Numbered from the stretch's first letter, positions 45,896 to 52,820 are shown. The stretch is 64,000 bases of DNA from Denitrobacterium detoxificans (GCF_015062615.1 NZ_SUUH01000001.1:158356-222355); one strand, 5' to 3'. Notes: generated from the sequence alone by a model not told the origin. Numbers and translations: made by a program.

Positions 45896-45993
45896 CGTTT
45901 CCACCTCATCGGTTCGATTCCCTTGCCCCGAACGCAAAACGACGCCCACCGTATGATGAGCGTCGCTGTAATCAAAATGGAGCGGGTGACGGG
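45896..45993 (-). repeat. Duplicated tRNA-Gly 3' end plus flank (outer copy)
   Basis: These 98 bases are identical to 46086-46183. On the minus strand they hold the last 16 bases of tRNA-Gly including CCA, its terminator, an inverted T-arm copy (GGGAATCGAACC, at 45911-45922) and the GTGGAAACG start of the following element. The tRNA fragment lacks the rest of the cloverleaf, so it cannot be a functional tRNA. Confidence 0.95.
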
Positions 45994-46085
45994 CTCCGGC
46001 ATCCGCTTCGCGGATGCCGACCCCTCCCTCGCAGGCTCGGTCGGGCGAAACGCTACGGACGCCCCACTGGGGCGTCCGCTTCACG
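45994..46085 (-). ncRNA. Small structured element after tRNA-Gly
   Basis: These ~92 bases lie between the two copies of the tRNA-Gly 3' repeat. On the minus strand they form hairpin H1 (GACGCCCC-AGT-GGGGCGTC, 46058-46076), a 40-base stretch (46018-46057) identical to the tmRNA-side element, and hairpin H2 (GGCATCCGC-GAA-GCGGATGCC, 45998-46018). H1 differs from the tmRNA copy by one compensated base pair. H2 has an unrelated sequence with the same 9-bp stem and GAA loop. No protein is encoded. Confidence 0.7.
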
Positions 46086-46183
46086 CGTTTCCACCTCATC
46101 GGTTCGATTCCCTTGCCCCGAACGCAAAACGACGCCCACCGTATGATGAGCGTCGCTGTAATCAAAATGGAGCGGGTGACGGG
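46086..46183 (-). repeat. tRNA-Gly 3' end plus flank (inner copy, part of the intact gene)
   Basis: This copy includes the 3' end of the intact tRNA-Gly, its terminator and the inverted T-arm copy at 46101-46112. It is 190 bases from the outer copy and identical to it over 98 bases, so the duplication is recent or kept identical by conversion. Confidence 0.95.
46126..46155 (-). terminator. Terminator of tRNA-Pro/tRNA-Gly
   Basis: CGACGCTCA pairs with TGGGCGTCG around an 8-nt loop and is followed on the minus strand by TTTT. The same hairpin is repeated at 45936-45965 within the outer repeat copy. Confidence 0.8.
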
Positions 46184-46241
46184 AATCGAACCCGCGTTAT
46201 CAGCTTGGAAGGCTGAAGTTCTACCATTGAACCACACCCGC
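46168..46241 (-). tRNA. tRNA-Gly(UCC)
   Basis: The 74-nt cloverleaf has acceptor GCGGGTG/CACCCGC, anticodon stem TCAGC/GCTGA with loop CTTCCAA (anticodon TCC), T-arm CGGGTTCGATTCCCG and encoded CCA. It follows tRNA-Pro by 15 bases and is the target of the repeated 3'-end array. Confidence 0.97.
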
Positions 46242-46256
46242 ATATGCAAGGACTGC

Positions 46257-46333
46257 TGGTCGGGACGACAGGATTTGAACCTGCGACATCCTGCTCCCAA
46301 AGCAGGCGCGCTACCGAACTGCGCCACGTCCCG
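46257..46333 (-). tRNA. tRNA-Pro(UGG)
   Basis: The 77-nt cloverleaf has acceptor CGGGACG/CGTCCCG, anticodon stem CCTGC/GCAGG with loop TTTGGGA (anticodon TGG), T-loop TTCAAAT and encoded CCA. It is co-directional with tRNA-Gly and rdgB. Confidence 0.97.
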
Positions 46334-46349
46334 CCTTTGCAGCTTGGTC

Positions 46350-46355
46350 ATTATA
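46350..46355 (-). promoter_or_regulatory. Extended -10 promoter for tRNA-Pro/tRNA-Gly
   Basis: TGATATAAT on the minus strand is an extended -10 (TGn-TATAAT) 17 bases ahead of the mature tRNA-Pro end. It overlaps the 3' end region of rdgB, and the -35 is weak. Confidence 0.65.
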
Positions 46356-46360
46356 TCAGA

Positions 46361-46963
46361 CTATTTCAATGTTTCAGAAATATTCTTCCGCAATGCACGA
46401 AGGGCATTTCCACGGTGTGACACGCTGTTTTTCTGGTCCTGGGACACCTGGGCCAGCGTCAGTTCGCCACCGAATTCGTCGGGCACGAACAGCGGGTCGT
46501 AGCCAAAGCCCTCGCTGCCACGCTCCTCGTATCCGATCTTGCCCTCGATGGTGCCGCGGGCCGTGAGCTCGGTGCCGTCTTCGTCGATGAACACCAGCGT
46601 GCAGACGAATCGAGCCGTGCGCTTCTCATCGGGAACGTTGGCAAGCTCCCTCAAGAGCTTGGCGTTATTCGCGGCATCATCGCCATGCTCCCCCGCATAG
46701 CGCGAAGAAAAGACGCCCGGAGCCCCATCGAGCGCATCCACTTCCAGGCCCGAGTCATCGGCAAGCACGGCCGAACCGGACAGCTCGTGAGCGGCACGCG
46801 CCTTGATGCGCGCATTGCCCAAAAACGTATCGGCGTCCTCTTCCGGATCGGAATCGAGGCCTGCCTGGCGCAGCGTCTTGAATTCCCACCCTTCGAAATC
46901 GAGCGCGGTTTCAATCTCCTGAACCTTATGGGCGTTATTGCTGGCGATAATGACTTGCTTCAT
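46361..46963 (-). CDS. rdgB: Non-canonical purine NTP pyrophosphatase (RdgB/HAM1)
   Basis: This 200-aa enzyme hydrolyses ITP, dITP and XTP to keep them out of nucleic acids. Visible are IIASNNAHKVQEIE, NARIKARAAHELSG, VLADDSGLEVDALDG, GVFSSRYAGE, GFGYDPLFVPDE and the C-terminal SHRGNALRAL. It is followed on the same strand by tRNA-Pro and tRNA-Gly and lies at the centre of the mirror-image RNA arrays. Confidence 0.95.
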   Translation of the reverse strand: MKQVIIASNNAHKVQEIETALDFEGWEFKTLRQAGLDSDPEEDADTFLGNARIKARAAHELSGSAVLADDSGLEVDALDGAPGVFSSRYAGEHGDDAANNAKLLRELANVPDEKRTARFVCTLVFIDEDGTELTARGTIEGKIGYEERGSEGFGYDPLFVPDEFGGELTLAQVSQDQKNSVSHRGNALRALRKNISETLK

Positions 46964-47052
46964 ATCGTTCTCCTCACGTTAGTGGGTAAAAGTATACGCG
47001 GAGCAGGCGCACGCAAAGCCTATGTACCTTACGTTGCACACGGTATACAAGC

Positions 47053-47081
47053 TTGATTGGCGATGCGCCAGCGCGTAGAAT
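47053..47081 (+). promoter_or_regulatory. Promoter of tmRNA
   Basis: TTGATT (47053-47058) and TAGAAT (47076-47081) are spaced exactly 17 bases apart. Transcription would start near 47088, with RNase P trimming to 47100. Confidence 0.8.
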
Positions 47082-47099
47082 GAGTGTCCACCCAATTTC

Positions 47100-47467
47100 G
47101 GGGGCGACTGGTTTCGACATGGTAGGCTCGAACCGGGAAGCAAGCCGTGGTCTCCTCGCCACGCTAAACAGGGGTACCGTCAAATTTAATTGACAACAAA
47201 TCTTTCTCTGGGCAGTACGCCCTCGCTGCTTAATTTATAGCAGCGCGTCAACGTTGGGCACTTCCCTCGGCCCAGCCGCGATGTCACATTAGAGGGATGC
47301 ATCCGCGCACGTAATCGGTATGGCGCACGATAAAGATCGAACCGATTAGGCGAAGGCATTGTTCGTCGACGAGCGCACCTTCGCTGAATCCTTTTCGCCG
47401 ACTAAGCTTGTAGCGTCCTGGGAACTGTCTAGTATGGACCGGAGTTCGATTCTCCGCGCCTCCACCA
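47100..47467 (+). ncRNA. ssrA: Transfer-messenger RNA
   Basis: This 368-nt one-piece tmRNA rescues stalled ribosomes. The 5' end GGGGGCGACTGGTTTCGACA and the 3' end GGAGTTCGATTCTCCGCGCC-TCCACCA form the tRNA-like domain; acceptor strands GGGGGCG and CGCCTCC pair with one G-U. A tag reading frame ends at TAA 47231-47233 and probably encodes DNKSFSGQYALAA (47192-47230), with the usual ALAA degradation signal. The exact resume codon is not certain. The 3' end is duplicated downstream at 47646. Confidence 0.97.
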
Positions 47468-47563
47468 CAGACAATAGGCTGGTAGCACCCGCTGCCAGCC
47501 TTTTTTCTTTTCCCATGCCGTTACGGAGAATCGAACTCATTGGAGTGGAAACGCGTGAAGCGA
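47448..47563 (+). repeat. tmRNA 3' end plus flank (inner copy)
   Basis: These 116 bases recur at 47646-47760 with only a few changes. They include the last 20 bases of tmRNA with CCA, its terminator, an inverted T-arm copy (CGGAGAATCGAACTC, 47524-47538) and GTGGAAACGCGT. The terminator-stem difference between copies (G-U versus A-U) keeps pairing. Confidence 0.93.
47477..47515 (+). terminator. Terminator of tmRNA
   Basis: GGCTGGTAGC pairs with GCTGCCAGCC around an ACCC loop, followed by TTTTTTCTTTT. A second near-identical copy lies in the outer repeat (about 47674-47708). Confidence 0.93.
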
Positions 47564-47645
47564 ACGCCCCTGTGGGGCGTTCGTAGCGTTTCGCCCGACC
47601 GAGCCTGCGAGGGAGGGGTCGAGCGTTTGCCGAAGGCGAACGCGG
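47564..47645 (+). ncRNA. Small structured element after tmRNA
   Basis: This is the counterpart of the element after tRNA-Gly. H1 is AACGCCCC-TGT-GGGGCGTT (47563-47581) and the 40 bases at 47582-47621 are identical to the tRNA-Gly copy. H2 is GCGTTTGCC-GAA-GGCGAACGC (47623-47643). GAAACGC (47548-47554) can pair with GCGTTTC (47586-47592) and enclose H1. It is flanked by the two tmRNA 3'-end copies. Function unknown. Confidence 0.7.
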
Positions 47646-47760
47646 GATTCTCCGCGCCTCCACCACAGACATTAGGCTGGTAGCACCCGCTACCAGCCTT
47701 TTTCTTTTCCCATGGCGTTACGGAGAATCGAACTCATTGGGGTGGAAACGCGTTAAGCGA
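47646..47760 (+). repeat. Duplicated tmRNA 3' end plus flank (outer copy)
   Basis: This second copy of the tmRNA 3' end (GATTCTCCGCGCC-TCCACCA), terminator, inverted T-arm (47721-47735) and GTGGAAACGCGT lies 197-198 bases from the first. It cannot form a tmRNA by itself. Confidence 0.93.
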
Positions 47761-48159
47761 AGGACCAGCAGAATCCACCAACGCAGGCGAGCAAAAAGAC
47801 GCCCCAGCCCAAACACGCTCGCGGGGGCCGAACGTTCGCCAAAGGCGAACGCAGGCCCCGAATGGGATTCCCAAGAAAGGTTTAAAGTAGGCCCCTCAGC
47901 CGACGGGAAGCCCTGCTCCTGCCTGACTCTCGAGACACTCTGAAAGCAAACAAAAACGCGCTACGTTCGGGATGCCCGTGGAGAGCGGGAGGCGAAGCCT
48001 CACGCAGATCCACGGGCATCCCGAACAGCGCGAAGTAAAAGCATGAAGCAGCGCAGCGCACGAGCGTAGGTTTCGGCCCATGCAGGGCCGAAACCACGCG
48101 AGCAGCGGAGCGGTGCTCGAGAGGCAGGCAGGAGCAGGGCGGCCAGGAGGATGCAGCTA
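47761..48159 (+). ncRNA. Large structured RNA element, copy B (after tmRNA)
   Basis: This ~400-nt element has the same order of motifs as copy A: hairpin CGTTCGCC-AAA-GGCGAACG inside GGGGCC/GGCCCC (47824-47859), AAGAAAGGTTTAAAGTAGG (47873-47893), TGAAAGCAAACAAAAA (47941-47956), the shared 26-mer (47981-48006), GTAAAAGCATGAA (48035-48047), GCGAGCAGCGGAGCGG (48098-48113) and the AGGATGCAGCTA end. The helices are 47911-47925 with 48125-48139 (15 bp, extended by 47927-47934 with 48116-48123), 47965-47982 with 48009-48026 (18 bp, perfect), 47958-47962 with 48027-48031, and 48069-48079 with 48085-48095 (11 bp). The paired sequences differ from copy A while pairing is kept. The element ends inside the lysR stop codon. 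Confidence 0.72.
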
Positions 48160-49038
48160 CTCAGCCCAGTCCCAGAACAACTTCGCGGATGAAGCCGCCG
48201 GCAATTCCTTGCGAATAATGGCGTAGGTGCCGAAAGCCGAATTAGACGGGGTGTCGAGCGGACGAATGACACGACCGTATGCAGCCTGGTATTCGGTAAC
48301 CTCGGGGAAGCAGAAATACAGAGCATCACTTGCCTGCGCCGACTGAACCAGCATGTCGCAATCGGAAGTGGTAAGCAAGATGTCGGGATACACCCCCGCT
48401 GACTTGCATTCTTCCATGAAGAAGCGATGCAAGTGATTGCGCTTGCCATAGGTGACGAAAGGCTCACCATCCACATCACGCATGGTCAAGCGCTCCTTCT
48501 CGGCAAGCGGATTATCACGAGGAATGCTAAGAAAGAGACCCGTCTTCACAAGAAGCTTGTGCTCGAAGGCGGCCAGGTAATCGGGCGTGGAACCCACGAT
48601 ACCAATATCGACTTCGGATTCGGCAACCAAATCGAGGACGCTTTCGGTGGGCATCTCCTCAATCGAAAGACGTACGTTCGGATGAGCGCAACGAAACAAT
48701 TCCAAGTAGCCATCGGGCAGGGAAAGCAGCGAACCATGACCCAGCGCAATGGAAAGCGACATGGCGCGCACATGCAATTCGGTATGCGGGACGAAATGGC
48801 CCTCGAGTTTGCGATAGGAATCGATGACAGGCGCAGCTTCGGCATACAGATTCGAGCCTACCTCGGTAGGCTGCACACGGCCATTGCGCACGATTACGAG
48901 CCTGTCTCCCAATTCGTGCTCAAGATTTTTCACAGCCTTGCTTAGTGCCTGTCGCGTAACGAACAGTTCATCGGCTGCCCTGGTGAAACTCCCTTTTCTC
49001 ACCAAAGTGGAATAGTATTCCAACTGCCGTATATCCAT
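48157..49038 (-). CDS. LysR-family transcriptional regulator
   Basis: This 293-aa protein has an N-terminal winged helix (MDIRQLEYYSTLVRKGSFTR, VTRQALSKAVKNLEHELGD) and a LysR substrate-binding domain. It diverges from the Tat flavoprotein gene 200 bases away and probably regulates it. The inducer is unknown. GAGGAGGG supports the ATG at 49038. Its final TAG codon coincides with the conserved AGCTA end of the large RNA element B, so the stop codon may have been supplied by that element. Confidence 0.92.
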   Translation of the reverse strand: MDIRQLEYYSTLVRKGSFTRAADELFVTRQALSKAVKNLEHELGDRLVIVRNGRVQPTEVGSNLYAEAAPVIDSYRKLEGHFVPHTELHVRAMSLSIALGHGSLLSLPDGYLELFRCAHPNVRLSIEEMPTESVLDLVAESEVDIGIVGSTPDYLAAFEHKLLVKTGLFLSIPRDNPLAEKERLTMRDVDGEPFVTYGKRNHLHRFFMEECKSAGVYPDILLTTSDCDMLVQSAQASDALYFCFPEVTEYQAAYGRVIRPLDTPSNSAFGTYAIIRKELPAASSAKLFWDWAE

Positions 49039-49128
49039 AGATATCCCTCCTCGGACAGCTGCAACGCACCCATAATAGTCCATTTCATCGGCAACTAGAA
49101 GCAAAACCGAACATCAAGCGAAATCAAG

Positions 49129-49142
49129 TTGCTAAACGGCAA
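49129..49142. promoter_or_regulatory. Candidate LysR binding site
   Basis: TTGC-TAAACG-GCAA is an inverted repeat fitting the T-N11-A rule. It lies between the divergent lysR and flavoprotein genes, 91 bases from lysR and 97 from the reductase start. Confidence 0.4.
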
Positions 49143-49238
49143 AACATAGCTGCGGACCTAAATGACCTGGCACGAATACACTGAATTTGCCCGTAGAGGG
49201 ACGGGCCCTGGCAAACACATTCAACATTAGGAGGGAAT

Positions 49239-50981
49239 ATGGCAGAGCCAAGGGATTTCTCACGTCGTTCATTCTTCAAGATGGGGGCATTGGGCGCCGC
49301 CGGCGCCGCAGCAGCCGGACTTGCCGGCTGCGCATCGCCTTCGGGTTCGAAGAAGACCGAGGCTACGACGGCCGCAGGCGAGGTCGCATCGAGCGATGCA
49401 GTGCTGAAGCTTGATAGCGGCATGCCGAAGTGGTCGTTCATGGTGGCACCCGACCCGATCGCCGATAGCGCCATCACCGAGACCATCGAAGACGACATCA
49501 TCATCGTCGGTGGCGGCATGTCCGGCTTCACCACCGCCGTATCCGCAGCTGAAAAGGGCGCTAGCGTCACCCTGTTCTCGGCTGCGAGCGCGCCCATTTC
49601 GCGTGGCGGTTCCAACTTCGCCCGCAACTCGAAGGTCATGGAAGAACTGGGCATCACCCCGTTCGACCCTGTGCCCTACTTCTACCATGAGATGCGCGCC
49701 GCCTCGTTCGCCATCGACCAGACCAAGTGGATGCGCGGCTACAACAACTCCGAAGAGGCCATGAACTGGATGATTGACATCGCTCGCGCCGCCGGCCTGG
49801 ATGTCATCATGGAACGCGACAACTCGTTCGACCTCGGCCCGAACTACGCGCATGCATTCTCCACGCTGGGCAATTCCACCATGGTTTCCACGGGCCAGCA
49901 AGGCGCCGTCGAAGCCCTGGAGGCAAAGGCCAAGGAATACGGCGTGCAGATCATCTACGACACGAAGGCCGAGCAGCTCATCCGCGAAGACAACAACACG
50001 GGTCGCGTTACCGGCGTCGTAGCATCGAAGATGAGCGACGGCAGCTACGTGAAGTTCGTGGCCAAGAAGGCCGTGGTACTGGCTACGGGCGACTTCTCGA
50101 GCAACAAGGAAATGCTCGCCGCCTACTGCCCGCAGGTTCTTCCCCTGGTTGGCTACGAGCAGGGCGAAATCGACTACAACACGAGCTTCAACCTCACCGG
50201 CATCTATGGCGGCGACGGCCAGAAGATGGGCCTGTGGATCGGCGCCGCATGGCAGCACGCCTACCCCAACGCCCCCATGATGCAGGGCGCCTGGGGCGGC
50301 AGCCATGAACCCTGCGGCTTCCACATGGGCCTGAACGTGAACATGAACACCGAGCGCTACCAGCGCGAGGACATCTCCGCGCCCTACAGCTCGAACCACC
50401 TGCTCTCGCAGCCCGGCAACATTGCCTACGGCATCTGGACGGCCAACTACCCGCAGGCCATCCTGGACAAGGGCCACGAGTGGTACACGTTCGGCATGGA
50501 CTACACGCTCCCCTCTCTCACGCCCGAAGAGCTCGTGAAGATGTGGGACGAAGGCGTCTCCACCGGCAAGTACTTCAAGGCCGACACCCTGGACGACCTG
50601 GCCAAGCAGCTCGACCTCGACGCCACCAAGCTGAAGGCAGTCGTAAAGCGTTACAACGAGCTGTGCGATAAGGGCATCGACGAGGACTTCCACAAGAATC
50701 CCGACTTCCTGGTGAAGATCGACGAAGCCGGCCCGTTCTACGCCGCTCAGAACTACGCCATGTTCATGACCGTCATGGGCGGCCTGCGCACCAGCGTAAA
50801 CATGGAAGTCTGCGACGAAGACGACAAGCCCATCCCCGGCCTGTTCAACGTAGGCGCCATGATTGGCGACATGTACGCCAACACCTACAACTTCGCGGTT
50901 CCCGGCAATAGCTACGGCATCAACTGCCTGACCTTCGGCTATCTGCTCGGCCGCGACCTTGCAGCAGGCAAGTTCGACTAG
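49239..50981 (+). CDS. Tat-exported FAD-dependent reductase (fumarate-reductase/flavocytochrome-c type)
   Basis: A twin-arginine signal (SRRSFFKMG, residues 8-16) leads this 580-aa protein to a lipobox-like LAGC (Cys31), so it is probably a lipid-anchored exported flavoprotein. The FAD-binding domain starts IIIVGGGMSGFTTAVSAAEKG. Later segments typical of the FAD_binding_2 family include GGSNFARNS, VVLATGDFSSNKEML and GLFNVGAMIGDMYANTYNFAVPG. Eggerthellaceae carry many such enzymes reducing diverse organic electron acceptors; the substrate here is unknown. No heme-c motif (CxxCH) is in the protein. AGGAGGGAAT precedes the ATG. Confidence 0.88.
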   Translation: MAEPRDFSRRSFFKMGALGAAGAAAAGLAGCASPSGSKKTEATTAAGEVASSDAVLKLDSGMPKWSFMVAPDPIADSAITETIEDDIIIVGGGMSGFTTAVSAAEKGASVTLFSAASAPISRGGSNFARNSKVMEELGITPFDPVPYFYHEMRAASFAIDQTKWMRGYNNSEEAMNWMIDIARAAGLDVIMERDNSFDLGPNYAHAFSTLGNSTMVSTGQQGAVEALEAKAKEYGVQIIYDTKAEQLIREDNNTGRVTGVVASKMSDGSYVKFVAKKAVVLATGDFSSNKEMLAAYCPQVLPLVGYEQGEIDYNTSFNLTGIYGGDGQKMGLWIGAAWQHAYPNAPMMQGAWGGSHEPCGFHMGLNVNMNTERYQREDISAPYSSNHLLSQPGNIAYGIWTANYPQAILDKGHEWYTFGMDYTLPSLTPEELVKMWDEGVSTGKYFKADTLDDLAKQLDLDATKLKAVVKRYNELCDKGIDEDFHKNPDFLVKIDEAGPFYAAQNYAMFMTVMGGLRTSVNMEVCDEDDKPIPGLFNVGAMIGDMYANTYNFAVPGNSYGINCLTFGYLLGRDLAAGKFD

Positions 50982-51000
50982 TCGACGCCATACCGCCTCA

Positions 51001-51044
51001 AAAAAGATGCGCCAGGTTGGGTCCTCCTCCCCACCTGGCGCATC
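51001..51044. terminator. Bidirectional terminator between the flavoprotein and symporter genes
   Basis: GATGCGCCAGGT (51006-51017) pairs perfectly with ACCTGGCGCATC (51033-51044). The minus side has six T residues; the plus-side tail is GCTTTAT. The genes converge here. Confidence 0.88.
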
Positions 51045-51068
51045 GCTTTATATGCCAACCTTGTTAGG

Positions 51069-52634
51069 TTAGTTGAGCATCTCCTCAACCTGATGCCTCA
51101 TCTTGGCATTCTCGGAAAGGTCACCGCGCTTGGCATCCTCGGCCAATTCGTCGCGCGTCTCATGCCAGCATTCCGTAGCGGGAAGCCCGGGGATACTGGA
51201 AGCCAGGAACACGGGGTCGAGGCCCTGCTTCTTCTGGGACTCGTAATCGTTGAGCGCCTTGATGGCCCAGCCGCCCAGGAAGAACAGCGCAAGCAGGTTC
51301 ACGAACGCCTGGAAGCCCATGAAGATATCGGCGGCATTCCACACCAGGTCGAAGCCAGCCTGAGCACCCCAGAACACGGCAGCAACGCAGAACACGCGGA
51401 AGATCAGAATGCCCCACTTGTTCTGACTGATGAAGCGAATGTTGCTTTCGGCGTAATAGTAATTGCCGAGCAAGCTGGAGAACGCGAACAGGAAGATGCT
51501 GAACGTGATGAAGTTCACGCCGAAATCACCCAGCGAATAGCGAAGCGCTTCCTGAACGAGCGGCATGCCCGTGAGCACCGCGCCCGTATTGGGGTTCACG
51601 AACGACGTGATGTTGGTAACCGGGTCGACGACGGTTTCCAGACCGCCACCCACGTAGAATACGAGAATCATCATGCCCGTGCAGGTGCAGATGATCATGG
51701 TGTCGATGAACACCGAGAACGTCTGGACGAGACCCTGCTTTACGGGATGGGAAACCGACGCGGCAGCAGCGGCATTCGGAGCGGAACCCATACCAGCTTC
51801 GTTGCTGTACAAGCCGCGCTTGATGCCCCACGACACCACGGAACCGGCAAAGCCACCCGCGAACGAACGGAAGTCGAACGCGGAAGAGCAGATGAGGCCG
51901 AATACCGCGGGAATATCGCCAGCATGCATGAACGTGACGATGAGCGCAATGAGCAGATAGGAGGCAGCCATGATGGGAACGATGATGCTCGTGAGGAAGC
52001 TCACGCGCTGGCCACCGCCGAAGATGCAGATTGCCATGAAGGCGGCGATGAGCAGGGCAACCCAAACGACAACGCCGCTGGTGAAGTAGTCGGGCATGTA
52101 CACTTCGAGCGTGCTGGAAGCGTTATACGCCTGCAGCGCGTTGAAGCCAAAGGCGAAGCAGAGGATGAGCGTCACGGCGAACACGATGCCCAGCCAGCGC
52201 TTCCCCAGGCCCTGCTGAATGTAGTACGCCGGGCCGCCACGGAAGGAACCGTCTTCGTTCTTCACCTTCCAGACCTGGGCAAGCGTGGATTCCACGAAGG
52301 CAGAGGCCGCACCCACCGTAGCCATGATCCACATCCACATGAGCGCACCCGGGCCGCCAAAGGCGATTGCCGTGGAAACGCCGGCGATGTTACCCGTGCC
52401 AACGCGGCTAGCAGTGGAGATCATGAGCGCCTGGAACGAAGACGCCGTGGACTTGCCCTCGTTGTACTTCTGTTCGGTGATGGACTTCACCATGTCCTTG
52501 AAGAGGCGAATCTGCACGCCCTTCGTGCGTATGGTGAACAGGATGCCCGAAACGACCAACATGATGATGAGAATGTACGTATACATGAACGTATCGATGT
52601 CACCCGTAAGGGTAACGAGAGAATCCATGTCCAT
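51069..52634 (-). CDS. Sodium:alanine/glycine symporter (AGCS family)
   Basis: This 521-aa integral membrane protein has about 10-11 transmembrane segments. Family signatures are SRVGTGNIAGVSTAIAFGGPG, FVESTLAQVWKVKN, GGPAYYIQQG and GLYSNEAGMGSAPNAAA. AGCS carriers import alanine or glycine with sodium. The C-terminal ~55 residues are charged and cytosolic. AAAGGAGGGATGC supports the ATG at 52634. It is monocistronic; which amino acid it carries is not deducible. Confidence 0.93.
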   Translation of the reverse strand: MDMDSLVTLTGDIDTFMYTYILIIMLVVSGILFTIRTKGVQIRLFKDMVKSITEQKYNEGKSTASSFQALMISTASRVGTGNIAGVSTAIAFGGPGALMWMWIMATVGAASAFVESTLAQVWKVKNEDGSFRGGPAYYIQQGLGKRWLGIVFAVTLILCFAFGFNALQAYNASSTLEVYMPDYFTSGVVVWVALLIAAFMAICIFGGGQRVSFLTSIIVPIMAASYLLIALIVTFMHAGDIPAVFGLICSSAFDFRSFAGGFAGSVVSWGIKRGLYSNEAGMGSAPNAAAAASVSHPVKQGLVQTFSVFIDTMIICTCTGMMILVFYVGGGLETVVDPVTNITSFVNPNTGAVLTGMPLVQEALRYSLGDFGVNFITFSIFLFAFSSLLGNYYYAESNIRFISQNKWGILIFRVFCVAAVFWGAQAGFDLVWNAADIFMGFQAFVNLLALFFLGGWAIKALNDYESQKKQGLDPVFLASSIPGLPATECWHETRDELAEDAKRGDLSENAKMRHQVEEMLN

Positions 52635-52744
52635 GCATCCCTCCTTTCCGTGCTCCCTCGCCGGGACCACCGCGCAGCGGAAAACCCGGCGAAAGAGAAC
52701 TCCAGCTCCCTACATTACTGAACATATTACTGAACAGAATAGCA

Positions 52745-52782
52745 GTACTGGCCTCCCGCTGAAAGAAGCAGGAGGCCAGTAC
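52745..52782 (+). terminator. Inverted repeat downstream of ppdK
   Basis: GTACTGGCCTCC (52745-52756) pairs with GGAGGCCAGTAC (52771-52782). Five T residues follow a few bases later on the plus strand, but the only gene ending here (ppdK) is on the minus strand. Its role as the ppdK terminator is therefore uncertain. Confidence 0.5.
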
Positions 52783-52820
52783 GTACGTTTTTGGATTATC
52801 GCCCTAGAGCGAGAAGCCAA

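Noticed and set aside
45896..45993. Second tRNA-Gly gene
   Set aside because: Only the last 16 bases of the tRNA are present; the D-arm, anticodon arm and 5' acceptor strand are missing.
45289..46146. A 285-codon open frame spanning the repeat region after tRNA-Gly
   Set aside because: It runs through hairpins, a terminator and a tRNA 3' duplicate, its translation is Arg/Pro-rich nonsense, and the frame is not kept in the paired copy near tmRNA.
45276..48159. Prophage or integrative element at tRNA-Gly/ssrA, which are common attachment sites
   Set aside because: There is no integrase, transposase or other phage gene between or beside the duplicated tRNA ends; the intervals are under 700 bases and non-coding.
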